DNA from: Euphorbia lathyris
Taxonomy: Eukaryota > Streptophyta > Magnoliopsida > Malpighiales > Euphorbiaceae
DNA: 64,000 bases
Direction: 5' to 3'
NCBI RefSeq assembly: GCF_963576675.1
Contig: NC_088915.1
Location: 41,941,501-42,005,500 of the forward strand
The notes below the pieces were generated by a model. The model had not been told where the DNA came from. It was given only the letters and a program-made list of their open reading frames with translations, and did no database searches. Shown here piece after piece: positions 32,337-44,506 of the stretch (the first letter of the stretch is position 1; each line of letters begins with the position of its first letter). Both the position numbers and the translations under genes were made by a program.

Positions 32337-32734
32337 TAGACATGTTCATGGGCCAGGCTCGGACCGGGCCCATCAGGTTTTTATCTAAAAATGCTCAGTC
32401 TAAGTCCAGCTCAGCCCATTGTTAATTTAGGCGAGCTCAGGCCGGACTGGGCTCGGGCTCAAAAATCAAATCCCAAGCCCAACCCATATAAGCCCACATG
32501 AATATATATGTATATGTTTTAATAATAAAAAATTAAATTTATACTTAAAAATAAATATTAGTAATATATAAATATATAAATTTTATTAATTAATATTAAT
32601 AGACGGGTTGGGCTGGACCAGTCCGTGCTATTTTTATAAATCTCAAGCCCGTAAAAAAAAGAGGTGGGCTTTAGCAGGTCTGGACCGAGAGATAAATTTT
32701 CATATCCAAGCTCGGCCCAAGGGACACAGGTCTA
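32337..32734. mobile_element. Probable hAT-like MITE in the Athila remnant
   Basis: The ends look inverted: TAGACATGTTCATGGGCC on the left and TAGACCTGTGTCCCTTGGGCC read inward from the right. GC-rich arms full of GGGCYGGGC/CCAGCCC and an AT-rich centre are typical of hAT MITEs. No 8-bp duplication was found, so the boundaries are tentative. Confidence 0.4.
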
Positions 32735-33033
32735 GGAGGGCACTCGAGCCCGTGAACAGATATACTATAGAGGAGCACCTCACAGCCGCACAGAGAGAAG
32801 AGTTTCTCATAAGCCAGCCGGAACCACAGCTGAAACCTACTAAGACAGCGGATTGGGTTCGACAAATAAAAAAGGACGACCACACTAAATAGAAATCATC
32901 TAGAGACGCCTCATATTCTAGAACTCAAACCTTTACATTCGCACTTAAAATATGTTTATTTATCTCCTCCTTCATTTTACCGGTTATAATTTCTGCTAAT
33001 TTGGTGGCAAATGTCTGATATAAAGGGTACCCA

Positions 33034-33390
33034 CAAGATATTCATGGAGGAGCAGAAGGAGGTTGTTAAGAGTGAAGTCATCAAACTCTCAGACGCTTGT
33101 ATCATATACCCTATCTCTAATAGTCCTTGGGTAAGTCCGGTTTAAGTGGTACCAAAAAAAAAGGGGGGATGACGGTGATGGTGAACGAAAAAGAGGAACT
33201 GATTCTTGTGAGAAAGGTCACCGAATAGAGCATGTACATAGACTATACAACAACAACAACAACAAAGCCTTAGTCCCGAAATGATTCGGGGTCGGCTAAC
33301 ATGAACCATCATATAAAACCGTGAAAATCAAGTCGTGTCAGCGACACAGATTCCATGTACATAGACTATCTAAAGTTAAAATAACTCTTA
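33034..33390 (+). pseudogene. Athila-like reverse transcriptase fragment, split by a LINE tail
   Basis: The frame reads KIFMEEQKEVVKSEVIKL, IIYPISNSPWVSPV, stop, VVPKK, followed by a frameshifted stretch. These are the first motifs of Athila RT. After the 107-bp insertion at 33247 the motif MYIDYLKLK (from CIDYRKLN) is regained. It ends about 370 bp upstream of the kinase start codon. Confidence 0.7.
33247..33353 (-). mobile_element. Severely 5'-truncated RTE-type LINE 3' end (107 bp)
   Basis: On the minus strand it reads from gtgtcgctgacacgacttg to (TTG)n and matches the last 107 bases of the LINE at 37655-38166 almost exactly. It is bounded by a perfect 16-bp duplication CATGTACATAGACTAT (33231-33246 and 33354-33369), a target-primed insertion signature. 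Confidence 0.9.
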
Positions 33391-33494
33391 ATTGGGCCAG
33401 TTTTATAATTTATTCTACTATAAAATATTAACCTATGGTAATTAAAGAAGGTTAATTGGCATTAAAATTCAAAAGGAACAGTAGTAGTATACAG

Positions 33495-33501
33495 TATATA
33501 G
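33495..33501 (+). promoter_or_regulatory. Possible TATA box of the kinase gene
   Basis: TATATAG lies 260 bp upstream of the kinase ATG. A pure GA run occupies 33742-33759, immediately before the start codon, in the 5' UTR. Transcription start not verified. Confidence 0.35.
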
Positions 33502-33759
33502 AGATGGAGTTGAAGGGAGCAAAGAGCAAACAGTATCACTCTTCAGTCTTGAGCATGATATCAGAAGTCCAAAACTACAACTCACAGGTCCCTAGGCAGT
33601 TACTCAGTCTTTGTCTCTTGTTCTAAGTTGTTCTACATTAGACAACACATCCATCCAAACTTGCTTTCTTTTTTCCTTCTCTTTTCATTGTACCTAGAAA
33701 CAGAAAACAAAAAGGCAAAACAACTTTGTGCTCAAATTAAAAGAGAGAGAGAGAGAGAG

Positions 33760-36700
33760 ATGAAGGAGAAGAGTGAAAGTGGTGGGGTTGGGTATGTGAG
33801 AGCAGATCAGATAGATCTGAAGAGTTTAGATGAGCAGCTTCAGAGGCATCTTAGTAGAGCATGGACTATGGAGAAGAACAAGAACAAGAAAGATGGAGAA
33901 GAAGGTGAAGCAGCAGCTGCTGTGCCAAGACCCTTAAACACTAACACCATTGCTAGGCCTAGGCGGCAAGAATGGGAGATTGACCCTTCTAAGCTCATCA
34001 TCAAAACTGTTATTGCTCGTGGCACCTTCGGCACCGTTCACCGTGGCATTTATGACGGCCAAGATGTTGCTGGTATTTACTCTTGTCATTATTATTATTT
34101 TTTTGTCTTTTAAGCTATCGATTTGTTCAAACTAGATTACCCATTTCTCAAAAATTCTCTTTTTAAGAATTCCTGTTTGCATTTGAATTGAAGTTCTAAT
34201 CATTGATATTTGATACCCAGTTGCTAGTTTTTCTTTATTTTACTGAAATATCAGCTGATGATGCTAAAAGTTGTAAACTTGGCTCTTTTAGGCTTTACAT
34301 ATAATTGAAGTTTCTTAGGCATATATGACTTCTGTCTGCTGATTATATGAAAACTTCATTCTTTTGCCATTAAACTATTTATCAATTACATTTTACCATA
34401 CTGTTCCCAAGTTTTTATGTCCATTATCGCAATATTACTCTTAAATAAAGTCCAAATCATTCTCTTAGTTAAATTTTCATGCCTGTAAATTATGTAGAAC
34501 ATAAAATTCTCTGCAGAAAAATAGTTTGATATTTTTTTTAGTTGTTAATGGAATGAAGTAGTTTTTGAGCAACTTGTTAATCTAACCTTGCAAAATCTGT
34601 GATTTCACGAGATTGGATGAGTTGGTAGTTAGCTGCATCAAAGGCAGAGATGCTTTTCTTTTCTTTTCATCTCAAATTTCATGTGTCTAAACTTATGGGT
34701 AAAATACATCCATGGCCCCTGAACTACGGTGCTACTAATATTATGGCCCCTAAACTTTATTTTATGACATAAAAGGTCTTTGAACTTTACATTGATTATA
34801 TTAACATTAAAGTCCAAATGTGACCTGGCTTGTCCAGGTCATCATATTGTTAATTTTTCAAATGAATTTTCTTTTGATTTTTACTTGAATGTTAGTATAC
34901 GAAATGAAGTTTAGGTTTAGGCCCTAAACTTGTCAATAGTTTGATTTGGGAACTAAAAAGTTGAAGAAACAAAGGCACCTTTCAGCTGACATTGACTCAT
35001 CCCATTTTCCTATAGTATCTATAAAGTTAACAAGTGGATCCTCATCTCATCACCTCGTCCAATAATTTTGGATTTTGGGTGCCAATTGCCAATTAACTAA
35101 TCATTAATTAAAGTGGATATGGATAACGTATTAAGTCTTCAGTATATGTACATATCAAAATTTTAGCAAATGATAAATCTTTAATTAATTGATTACCAAT
35201 TTCAGTTAAACTTCTTGACTGGGGAGAGGAGGGGCACAGGTCAGATGCTGAAATTGCTTCACTTAGAGCAGCTTTTACGCAGGAAGTTGCTGTGTGGCAC
35301 AAGCTTGATCATCCTAATGTAACTAAGGTAAATTTTGCTACTTTAAGCTCAAAATTGAGTCAATGACTATATTTTTCATTTTCAAAAGATGCATGTGAGC
35401 TATCACCTTTAAGCTGTGAACTAATTAATGCTTGCAACTTTCTACCATCCATGGTATGGTATCTAGGAAGGAAATATGGTTTTTTATTTCCAGATAATTA
35501 TGTGCTTTTAAAGCAAATAAAACAAAGTTGTCTTATTTAAGTATAATTATGCACAGTTTCAATAGTTAGATACCTTTTCAGTAGTCGTCATCATGTTTTA
35601 GGGATGGATAAAAACAGCAATTTAAATGTTGCATATGTTTTATCACATATTGCTTGGATGAAAGCATCCCGATGTCCCTGATATTTTACTTATACACACA
35701 CACACATTACTTTATGTAGATGTTGTTATAATTTGGTTGATTAGTTACCAGGCATATATATTATTTTGGCAGTTCATAGGGGCGACAATGGGATCATCAG
35801 AATGTATAAATATACAAACAGAGAACGGTCACATCGGAATGCCAAGTAATGTCTGTTGTGTTGTAGTTGAATATTGTCCAGGAGGTGCTTTGAAATCTTA
35901 CCTCATAAAGAACAGGAGAAGAAAGCTGGCATTTAAAGTTGTTGTTCAACTGGCACTTGATCTTGCTCGAGGGTCACTTTCTCTTGCCTCCCATCTCTCT
36001 AGTTTATGCAATTCTTCATAAGATTATTTCATAACACAAGTGTAATGTAATGTAATCTCTCTACTGAAGCTGCTCTTTGTTGGATTTCTCAAATATAGGT
36101 TGAGCTATCTCCATTCCGAGAAGATTGTCCATAGAGATGTTAAAACAGAAAATATGCTTCTGGACAAGACACGAACTCTTAAAATAGCTGACTTTGGAGT
36201 TGCTAGAATGGAAGCATCAAATCCTAATGACATGACTGGAGAAACTGGGACCCTTGGATACATGGCCCCTGAGGTATGCCCATTTCTCTCTTATTGGCTA
36301 GTACTAGTAGTACTAAATTGAAGTTTAGGATCTCAATGTCAAAATACATGCTATGCTACAAAATATTAAATTTTGAATAAAGATCTGCTGGTGGTGGTAT
36401 ATGGGATAAAGGATGAATTTGGTTAAAAATAAACTTTGGGGTATCACAAGCAATTTTATCAAATTATTCAAAAAAGTGCCATATGGATGACAGACACATT
36501 GTCAGTTTCTTCCCTATGCTGTGTCATTATGAACTGATTTAACCAAGTAAGTCATGTTATGTATATACAAGTTTTTCACATCTGTCCTCTCAATAACTTG
36601 TGATCCTTGCAGGTTCTGAATGGCAGCCCATATAATAGAAAGTGTGATGTGTACAGCTTTGGTATCTGCTTGTGGGAGATATACTGCTGCGACATGCCAT

Positions 36701-37049
36701 ATCCGGACCTTAGCTTCTCAGAGGTGACATCCGCCGTTGTCAGACAGGTAGGTACAGAAGAAACAGTTTTTTGCACTAGTAGTGTAGAATCCATTAGTTT
36801 ATAAGCTGATAAAGAAAAATGTGTTTAATTGTGAAACAATAGAACCTGAGGCCAGAAATACCGCGATGTTGTCCAAGCGCTCTTGCAAACGTAATGAAGC
36901 GATGCTGGGACGCCAATCCGGACAAGAGGCCGGAAATGGAAGAGGTTGTGTTCATGTTAGAGGCAATTGACACATCCAAGGGTGGAGGTATGATTCCGGT
37001 TGATCAACCTCAAAGTTGTTTCTGTTTCCGCAGGTACCGAGGGCCATAA
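33760..37049 (+). CDS. Raf-like (group C) MAPKKK-type Ser/Thr/Tyr protein kinase, ATMRK1-like
   Basis: Exons 33760-34072, 35206-35327, 35773-35972, 36099-36273, 36613-36747 and 36843-37049 join to 1152 bp (383 aa) with GT-AG introns and no stop. The N-terminal region has VRADQIDLKSLDEQLQRHL and a WEIDPSKL lead-in. The kinase domain has the Gly loop ARGTFGTV (86-93), Lys106 in VAVKLLDW, HRDVKTEN (catalytic Asp225), DFG at Asp243, YMAPE and DVYSFGICLWE. It ends in CFCFRRYRGP, a tail I associate with the cytosolic plant Raf-like kinases related to ATMRK1. All catalytic residues are present, so it should be active. Substrates are not known from sequence. Intron 1 is 1.1 kb, and part of it (34698-34800) resembles a decayed MITE end. 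Confidence 0.93.
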
Positions 37050-37654
37050 AACATACTAATGTGTGAATGAATGAATTAAGAAATTCCAATTGAAAGTTGA
37101 GGTTTTTAGTAAAACTGCGGAGGTTTATATAGGCTAAGAGGAGCCCTGCAGTTAGCGTTGACTTAAATCATACCATGAATCAAGCTCTCATCTTTTGTTC
37201 TGTTTTTGTAACAACTATCAATCTTAATTGGCCTGGCCATTCATATCAATATCAATTTAATCATGGGATGGGATGGGATGGGATGGGACAACTTAACTCA
37301 ACTGCCTTTTGCAATTCAACTCTTCTGTTGGTTTGATGACTATAAATCATTCAAGTAAAGCACATGAGCTTCTCCTCACTGCTAGTTTTTGTATTATTAT
37401 TACAAGTCTGAAACTGTTAATTGTGGAATTGTTTTAAGAGATCCAGCATCCCCTAACGTTTACAAGTTGTACTAGTTTTATTCCCAATTACAATTATATA
37501 TCACTCATAAGCAATAGATCAAAATTTATCTAGTGCATAATACAAGATGTTTTTTTTTTTAAATTTTGTTAATTTTTTTTCTATGCATGTACACGTGTAT
37601 TTGGAGTGCAATAACTAGATTCATAATTGTGGAGATTGCTCCATTAATAATGTC
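37050..37654. other. Kinase 3' flank with a pentanucleotide repeat
   Basis: No gene is seen. A (GGGAT)n microsatellite lies at 37264-37288. The 3' UTR and polyadenylation site are presumably within the first few hundred bases but no single signal stands out. Confidence 0.6.
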
Positions 37655-38166
37655 AGAAAATTCTACCGGACGGCAATTAGACCAGCATTGTTATATGGTA
37701 CGGAGTGTTGGGAACTGAAACACTGCCACATCCATAAGATGTCTGTGGCGGAGATGCGTATGTTGAGATGGATGTGTGGTCATACGAGAAAGGATCGGGT
37801 GAGTAATGAAATAATTAGGACAAAAGTAGGGGTCACATCTATTGAGAATAAAATGAGAGAAAACCGACTAAGGTGGTTTGACCATGTGAGACGTAGAGCG
37901 CTTGATGCGCCGGTTAGGAGAACCGAAGAGTGGCAAAGGGATGTAGTGGTGAGGGGTAGGGGAAGACCTAAGCAAACTTGGAGGAGGGTGATCGAGAGTG
38001 ATATGAGTTCACTGGGAATTGAGGAAAATACGGTAGTGGATAGCACGGAGTGGAGGGAGCGGATTTGTGTCGCTGACACGACTTGATTTCACGGTTTTAT
38101 ACGATGGTTCATGTTAGCCGACCCCGAATCATTTCGGAACTAAGGCTTTGTTGTTGTTGTTGTTGT
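37655..38166 (+). mobile_element. 5'-truncated RTE-type LINE 3' end
   Basis: A continuous frame (about 37661-38084) reads [59 protein letters not shown] and [13 protein letters not shown]. This is the C-terminus of plant RTE reverse transcriptases. After the stop come the 3' UTR with tcatgttagccgaccccgaatc and a (TTG)n tail at 38148-38165. Upstream RT and endonuclease are absent. The frame is undamaged, so it is relatively young. Confidence 0.88.
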
Positions 38167-38311
38167 ATACTATTTATGATTTTAGGAGTAAAATTGTTTT
38201 TGGTTAGTTGATAATGTTGGGAATATTTTGTAATCTTATTTAATTTAGATTTTTAAATAGTGTTATCAAATAAATTAAACATTTAATTTATAATTTTAGC
38301 TGTTTATTAGA

Positions 38312-38381
38312 GGGTGAGTCTTGGCGCAACGGTAAACGTTGTTGTCGTATCACGGGTCCGAGTCTTAGGAGCCGCCTTTTT
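38312..38381 (+). mobile_element. tRNA-derived SINE fragment (Au-like 5' part)
   Basis: The sequence gggtgagtcttggcgcaacgg carries a box A-like stretch (TTGGCGCAACGGTAA), and cacgggtccgagtctta carries box B (GGGTCCGAGTC). It ends in a T-run. The flanks TTTATTAGA (38303-38311) and TTTATTAAA (38382-38390) look like a TSD with one difference. It is too short and non-cloverleaf to be a tRNA gene. The distal SINE body is missing. Confidence 0.6.
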
Positions 38382-38390
38382 TTTATTAAA

Positions 38391-39110
38391 GTAACACAAC
38401 ACCCTCTTAAAACAAAAATTGCAAAGGGAGTTAATATTTGAAGGGATAAATATATAAAAATACCTTTAATATTATAACAAGATGGATCAATTTTAGGCAT
38501 CATTAAAAAATATTGATTAGCCCATTGAACTTGCTTAAAGTGTAATTATTTTTGAGAGTAAAAAGTGTAATTATTGAGTTTCTAAATTTATAAAAACATC
38601 ATAAAGGTGTAAAAAATAAAATGTTAATTTATTTTAAAAATTTAGATTTGTGAATCAGATCTTTATTTTTCATGTTTTGAATTTTTTTTATTAATTTAAA
38701 CAAATTGAAATGTTCATGTAAACAAGTTTAGGAGACTAATATATCACTTTTTAAACAATCCCAGTGTCTTATAGGTCATTTTAAGCCAATTGATGAAACT
38801 AATGAAACAAGTCTTTGAGGTTTTTGAGACAAATTGAGCTCTAAAAGAAGGGTAAATTTCCAAATAAAATCCCTATGGTTTCATTAATTTTCAGATAAAG
38901 GGCTGTGATTTACTTTTTTTCAAAGTAAGGACTGAAATTTTCAACTTTAGCAAAATAAGGACTTTTTCGATTGATACTATTAAAATCACCATTGACGACT
39001 TCAAAAATGACATATTTTAAGAACTACTAATATCCTAAGCAACTTTAATTCTTCCATTTTTTTATTTTGAGATTATTTAGATGATGTTTGGTAAAGAGAG
39101 AGAAAGTTAA
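38391..39110. other. AT-rich intergenic DNA
   Basis: No gene is seen. At 38850-38965 the text gggtaaatttccaaataaaatccctatgg... resembles one end of a Mutator-like MITE, but no partner end or TSD was found. Confidence 0.5.
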
Positions 39111-41395
39111 TGATAACATCCGTCGTAAAACATGAAGGATCCGGTTAAAAATATTCCCCCAAGGGAAGGACCAAAAAAGGAGGAATGACAAGATTGGATC
39201 CACCTCCTTAGTATATATGGCGTACAGCTGGAAATATGGTGGCGCACCATGGGTCATCCCGAGATCCGCCAAGAAGAAGGATATGGGATCCGCCCCACGT
39301 AACGACCCGTCAGGATAAAGAACTGAGCTGATATACGGCGAGCTCTGTCACGTCCGTGTCTAAATTTCGAGAATTTATATTTTGATATTAGTATATATTA
39401 TAAGTATTGGGTGTATGAAGTTAATTTGGTACTATGAAAAAAGTTTGGAGTTAATTCGATGAGTTTAAGTGTAAATTAAAAGTTATGATAATTTTTAAAA
39501 GATTATATAAAGATGGAGAATCAAACGTGATATTTGATAAAATTGAGATATATATCACAGATGATATAGATCGATGATCATCGTTATCTTTTCTTTTTCT
39601 TTTTTTTCTTTTTCATATTTATCAGTTCTTACCGTTCCTGAACCGTTTCTCCACCGTTTCTTTGATTTACGGAGATTCGACCGTCCGAATCACTCGAAAT
39701 TAGAAACATAGCATCCTTATGCATAGATCTAAGTCTTAACTAAAGAGTTTTTGAGTTTTGGAAGTGTTTGGAGGGGAAACGTCTTAGACAGAATTTAACG
39801 GCTTATCGATCGGGTGTATTTTGTTCAATTAGTGACCAAGGTAAGTAACTATCAACTATATTTTGAGTTTTATGTATCTAGATATATATATAATCAAAGA
39901 AGTTTCAGAAATTGATATTTTAGGGTTATGCAGGAATTTTGTAAAATTAGGGTTTTTTATGATTTTGCTTTTTATTGTGAAATTACGGTTCAAATGAAGC
40001 TATTGATTATGCTTCTATGTGAATTTCAGATTTTACTTGATTATGTTGATTTAAGGCTTAATTTGGTTGATTTACATATATACATATATGTTTTTGGTTT
40101 CAATGTATATCTATATTGAATAAAATGAATTTGACGATTTCTTACGAATTGTTTTTGGATTGAGAAATCTGTTGCGGTTTATTGTTGTTATTATTTTGGA
40201 TTGAAGTCCAAATAAGATTTTTATGATACAAAATGGCTAATTGAAGCCAAATGATTTATGGTTATGAAATAGTTTGGAATTTGATTGTGAAAGGAAATTT
40301 GGTACGTTATGATTTTATGATTTTATGATTTTATATCCATCGAGAGTTATCCGGATCGGTGGTTTTATATTTGAAGACCATGTTCAGTGAGGGACATGGC
40401 CTGTGTACACAGTCTGAAGACCTATTGGGTATGACAGCGAAGTGTTGGGTAAGACCATATGAGATAGGCAATGTTAAGAGACGTCTCGACGATATATGTG
40501 GTTATGGATTGATACTTAAGGGGAGAAACTCGAGAATGGATACAATGTTTTAAGTTCATTTGGATTATGTTTTCGGTTATGATTGATTTTGATATAAAGT
40601 TTTACGTTTGATAAAATATTTATTTGATTATGAATTGGTTTGATGAAACGTTTATTGTTTTGATTCGTTTTGACAAGATGCATTATATATATAAAGTTAT
40701 ATAAGTTTAAGTTTTGAGTATATTTTATAAGGTTTTGATTAAATCCCTTTATAAACGTATATATGTAGCTATGTTAAATAAAGTTAGTTTTTTATGGCTG
40801 ATAGTTTCTTACTGAGATTTCTGTCTCACGTTTTTAAATGTTTTAATGTTTTTAGGTGAGAAAATACAAGATATAGAGAAGGTTACCAACCGATTAGGCG
40901 GGGTTTGGAAGTTGGCTGCTTATTGTTAGAATTATGGTTAGAACTTTGGTATTTCACTTGTAATATAATATGATATTATGATAGTGGGATAAATTGGAGA
41001 TTCCTAAGTATTGATTATGATCTTTTTATTTCACGCCCGATGCCGATTGAGGTCATTTAGGGTCGGGTGTGACAAGCTCAATATCATTAAATAAGCATTA
41101 ATGATACCTTAAAGACTTTAAAAGCTCAGAAGTTATAGTCAGAGTTAAAATACATTAAAAAGGTATTACTTTTCATTAAAGGCATTAAGAGTGGGTTATT
41201 ACGGTTATCACTCAAACCTATATAAATACCCCTATGGTATGATGTCAAAAGGTACACACTTTCCAAAAACCCTACTTATGATTATAGTTTATTCTTTCAA
41301 GAACATTACTGATTTTAGCATCGGAGTGCCCCCGGCCGAACACAACGGCGCCTCACAGGGACGATATACGCTGTTGATAAATCTACGTAATATCA
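39111..41395 (+). repeat. 5' LTR of C, split by a solo LTR
   Basis: It starts TGATAACATCCGTCG and ends GTAATATCA, directly before ATTGGTGCGG (PBS). The TATA-like cctatataaatac is at about 41217-41229. Without the insertion and duplicated AGCTC it is about 550 bp, close to H's LTR. Confidence 0.75.
39346..41074. mobile_element. Solo LTR (1729 bp) with perfect 5-bp TSD
   Basis: It begins TGTCACGTCCG and ends GGGTGTGACA, so the tips are inverted (TGTCAC/GTGACA). Perfect AGCTC duplications flank it at 39341-39345 and 41075-41079. There is no coding frame. The ends resemble LTRs of Tekay/Del-type chromoviruses; that assignment is tentative. Confidence 0.85.
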
Positions 41396-41454
41396 ATTGG
41401 TGCGGTGAGCGTGGAATCCTAATAGTAATAGGGTTACACAACGAACATTCAAAC

Positions 41455-42900
41455 ATGTCTTCGAATAATCTCAATATTCCCACTGGAAATATCTCCATTA
41501 CGGCAAACATGGGAGGTAAAACGGCTAACGGCGACAACCATGTCGTTCCTCCTGAACAAACCATGCCACATCTTGACGACGTGGTTCAACCTTCACACGA
41601 GTGGTCTCCAGAATCTTTTTTCGACCAAATGGTGGAATCATTCCGACGAGAATTAGGCAATGAATCAGCTGAACAAGCACGAAACATTCTCAATGGAAAC
41701 GATGTAATGGATCGGGCTAAAAGGGTGTTCACGAAACAACAACCCCAGGGAGAAGCCACTAATGTTATACAAGCCAATATGGTGCCAAACAATTCTGGGC
41801 CACGGGAACGATCAAGATCCCGTCATAGACATTCGCCAGGACCACGGGAAAATGCTAACCAGGCAAGGAATGAGGAATCCCTTTCTCCACAACGATTCAC
41901 TGCGGCGGTAGAGGCACGGTTCTAAGAGGAATCACGAAAGCAGAACCAGAATGAAGAACGATATGCCCATCAGGTCAACAGGCATTCGCCTTTCACTGCC
42001 CATATTATGGAATTCAAAACCGATTGACGTTTCAAATCATCAAATTTGCCGCAGTATAAAAGCGAAGACAATCCCGAGGCACATACGAGAAAAATATAGA
42101 GAGCTGATGGACATATACGGGGCGAATGAAGGGTTCTTTATAGAATGTTCTCTATAACGCTGAGCGGATCAGCTTATGGGTGGTTCGAATCCATGGCGGT
42201 CGGATCCATAGACAGCTGGGAGCAATTGAGCAGGGAATTTTGTGCGAAATTTGCAGGTAGCATCCCTTCTATGGTGTCCAGTAGAACATTATATGATCTT
42301 AAGCACAGGGAAGGCAAACCCCTAAGAACATATATCAACCGATTTAATAAGTTGTGAATTGACATAACAAATGTCGACGTTAATACGGCGGTTGAAGCCA
42401 TAATTAAAAACACAATGTGTAAGCGATTACAGGAGAAATTGGTTATTCATAAACCAAAAATAATGGTGGAATTAGTGGAACGTTGCAAGAGGTTCATGGA
42501 AATTGACGATATCAACCGGGCTAACGAATCGTCAATCACCAAATCACCAGAAAGAATGGATCGTGGCGGATCTGGCAGAAGGGATAACAGGTGGGCGGAT
42601 AGTAGATGGGTGGACCAAAAGTGGCCTGAACTTTACGCCACTTAATATACCTAAAAATGAACTTCTATTATGGTTAGAGAAGAGCATATTCAAACGGGAC
42701 ATCACATACCCTGATCTAAAAGGAGGAGAACACATCCCAATGGGAAAAAATGCAAAGGCATATTGCAGATTTCATAGAAGGCAAGGCCATGACACTAATC
42801 GATGTTTTGCGTTGGATAAAGAAATCGAGAAATTAATCGAGCGTGGTGTGCTTGATAGATTCATCCAAAACGAACACAATGAAGGAAAAGAAAAGGAGGG
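41455..42900 (+). pseudogene. C gag
   Basis: It begins MSSNNLNIPTGNISIT and follows H gag throughout (HEWSPESFFDQMVESFRRELG; GSAYGWFESMAVGSIDSWEQL). Breaks include a TAA at 41923-41925, frameshifts at about 42030-42145 and a TGA at 42356-42358. The zinc-binding CRFHRRQGHDTNRC, lost in H, is intact here. Confidence 0.8.
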
Positions 42901-44356
42901 TTCTAGAAATAAAGGCAAGGGAGTGATTAATGTTACTGCAGGCAGACTAGGATATCAACCGCTTGTTAAAAAAGCAAGAACATGTGCTTTAGATAAGGCG
43001 GCTCTTAATAGACCTTTTGCAGAAATTGGCTGGGCAAATGGCCCTCATGCCGATGCTTTGGTAATCATGATGACCATTGAAGGGTGGGATATGAAACGAG
43101 TCATGATTGATACTGGGAGTTCGTGTAACGTGATTACAAGAAATGCATTCGCCAAATTTAAAATAGATCCTATGCAGGTGGAAGCTACCATCGTGGATAT
43201 TTTAGGGGTAACGGGACATACAGTCCAACCTGAAGGGCAGGTGATGCTAGAATACGAGATCACGGATTGAGATCAAACTTGGAAGGGAGAACAGGAGTTC
43301 ACCATCCTAGATGGTCGGTTGGCGTATAACGCCATCTTAGGGAGACCTTTTCTTTCTGAGGCGGCTGCTTTAATCTCGGTACGCCATTTAATTATGTACG
43401 TGCCAACTACTAAAGGTGGGGTAATGATCAAGGGGAGCCAAAAAACAGCCCAAGAAACATACATGGCGTCCCTCACCATACGCCCACAAGAAAGCGAAGA
43501 AGAAAAGGATGAGCAAGATATGAACACTGCAGCCGTAGGAGATACGAAGATGTGTCTTATTTCAGAAGGCAAAAGGGTAAAAATTGTGAGAGGGCTCCAG
43601 CCAGAGATCAAAGAGGCAATTGTACAAACCCTCATTTAATGCCAAGAAGTTTTTGCTAGGGATAATGAAATATTAAGAGGGGTAAGCCCAGACCTTATCA
43701 CTCACAAGCTTAACATCATAGAAGAAGCTACACCTGTCACACAAAAAAGGCGAAATCACGGACTAGAGAGACAAAAGGCGATAGAATAAGAGATCACTAA
43801 GCTCAAAAAAGCAGATGCAATAGAAGAGGTGATTTACACGGAATGGTTGGCGAATGTGGTCCTTGTTAAAAAAGCTGGAGGAGCCTACAGAATGTGCGTT
43901 GATTTTACGGATCTAAATAAAGCATGCCCAAAGGACAACTACCCCTTGTCGTGCATTGATATTCTGGTGGACGGAACATCGGGGCATGAGGTCTACTCTT
44001 TCACAGATGTAAAATCCAGTTACCACCAGATTCCCATGAATCCTGAGGATAGGATTAAGACGTCATTCATCACGCATCAGGCCACTTATTGTTTTAAGGT
44101 GATGCCTTTTGGCCTAAAAAATGCAGGTGCCACATATCAACGTATGATGAATAAAAATTTTGAAGATAAAAAAGGTTTTAATTTCTCAATATATGTTGAC
44201 CACATGATCATCAAAAGCAAAACCATGAGGAAGCATGTTGCGGACATTAAGGAGGTGCTGGATGTGTTAAAAACCCATAACATCAAGCTCAACCCAGAGA
44301 AATGTACGTTTGGAGCAACATCTGGTAAATTCTTGGGTTACATCATTAATCGTTAG
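42901..44356 (+). pseudogene. C protease and reverse transcriptase
   Basis: The protease keeps the active-site DTGSS (MIDTGSSCNVI) and continues to YNAILGRPFL. Frames are broken by a TGA at 43268-43270, a TAA at 43637-43639 and a TAA at 43787-43789. RT has EWLANVVLVKK, RMCVDFTDLNKA and PFGLKNAGATYQRMM, but the catalytic YVDD has become YVDH, which should abolish polymerisation. A TAG after IINR ends the frame at 44354-44356. Confidence 0.85.
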
Positions 44357-44506
44357 GGGGTCACCGCAAACCCGGAAAAAATAAAAGCAGTACTAGAAAT
44401 GATGTCGCCAAAAAATCTTCGAGAAGTACATCGCTTGAATGGGCAAATCATAGCTTTGGGAAGATTCATATCTTGTTCCGCTAGGTGATGCCTCCCCTTC
44501 TACGAA

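Noticed and set aside
32608..32892. 94-codon frame as a gene
   Set aside because: Half of it lies in the probable hAT-like MITE, the rest in decayed Athila-like sequence; no domain.
38312..38381. Possible tRNA gene
   Set aside because: Box A/B-like motifs are present but no cloverleaf or CCA-side acceptor pairs; flanking near-identical repeats favour a SINE.
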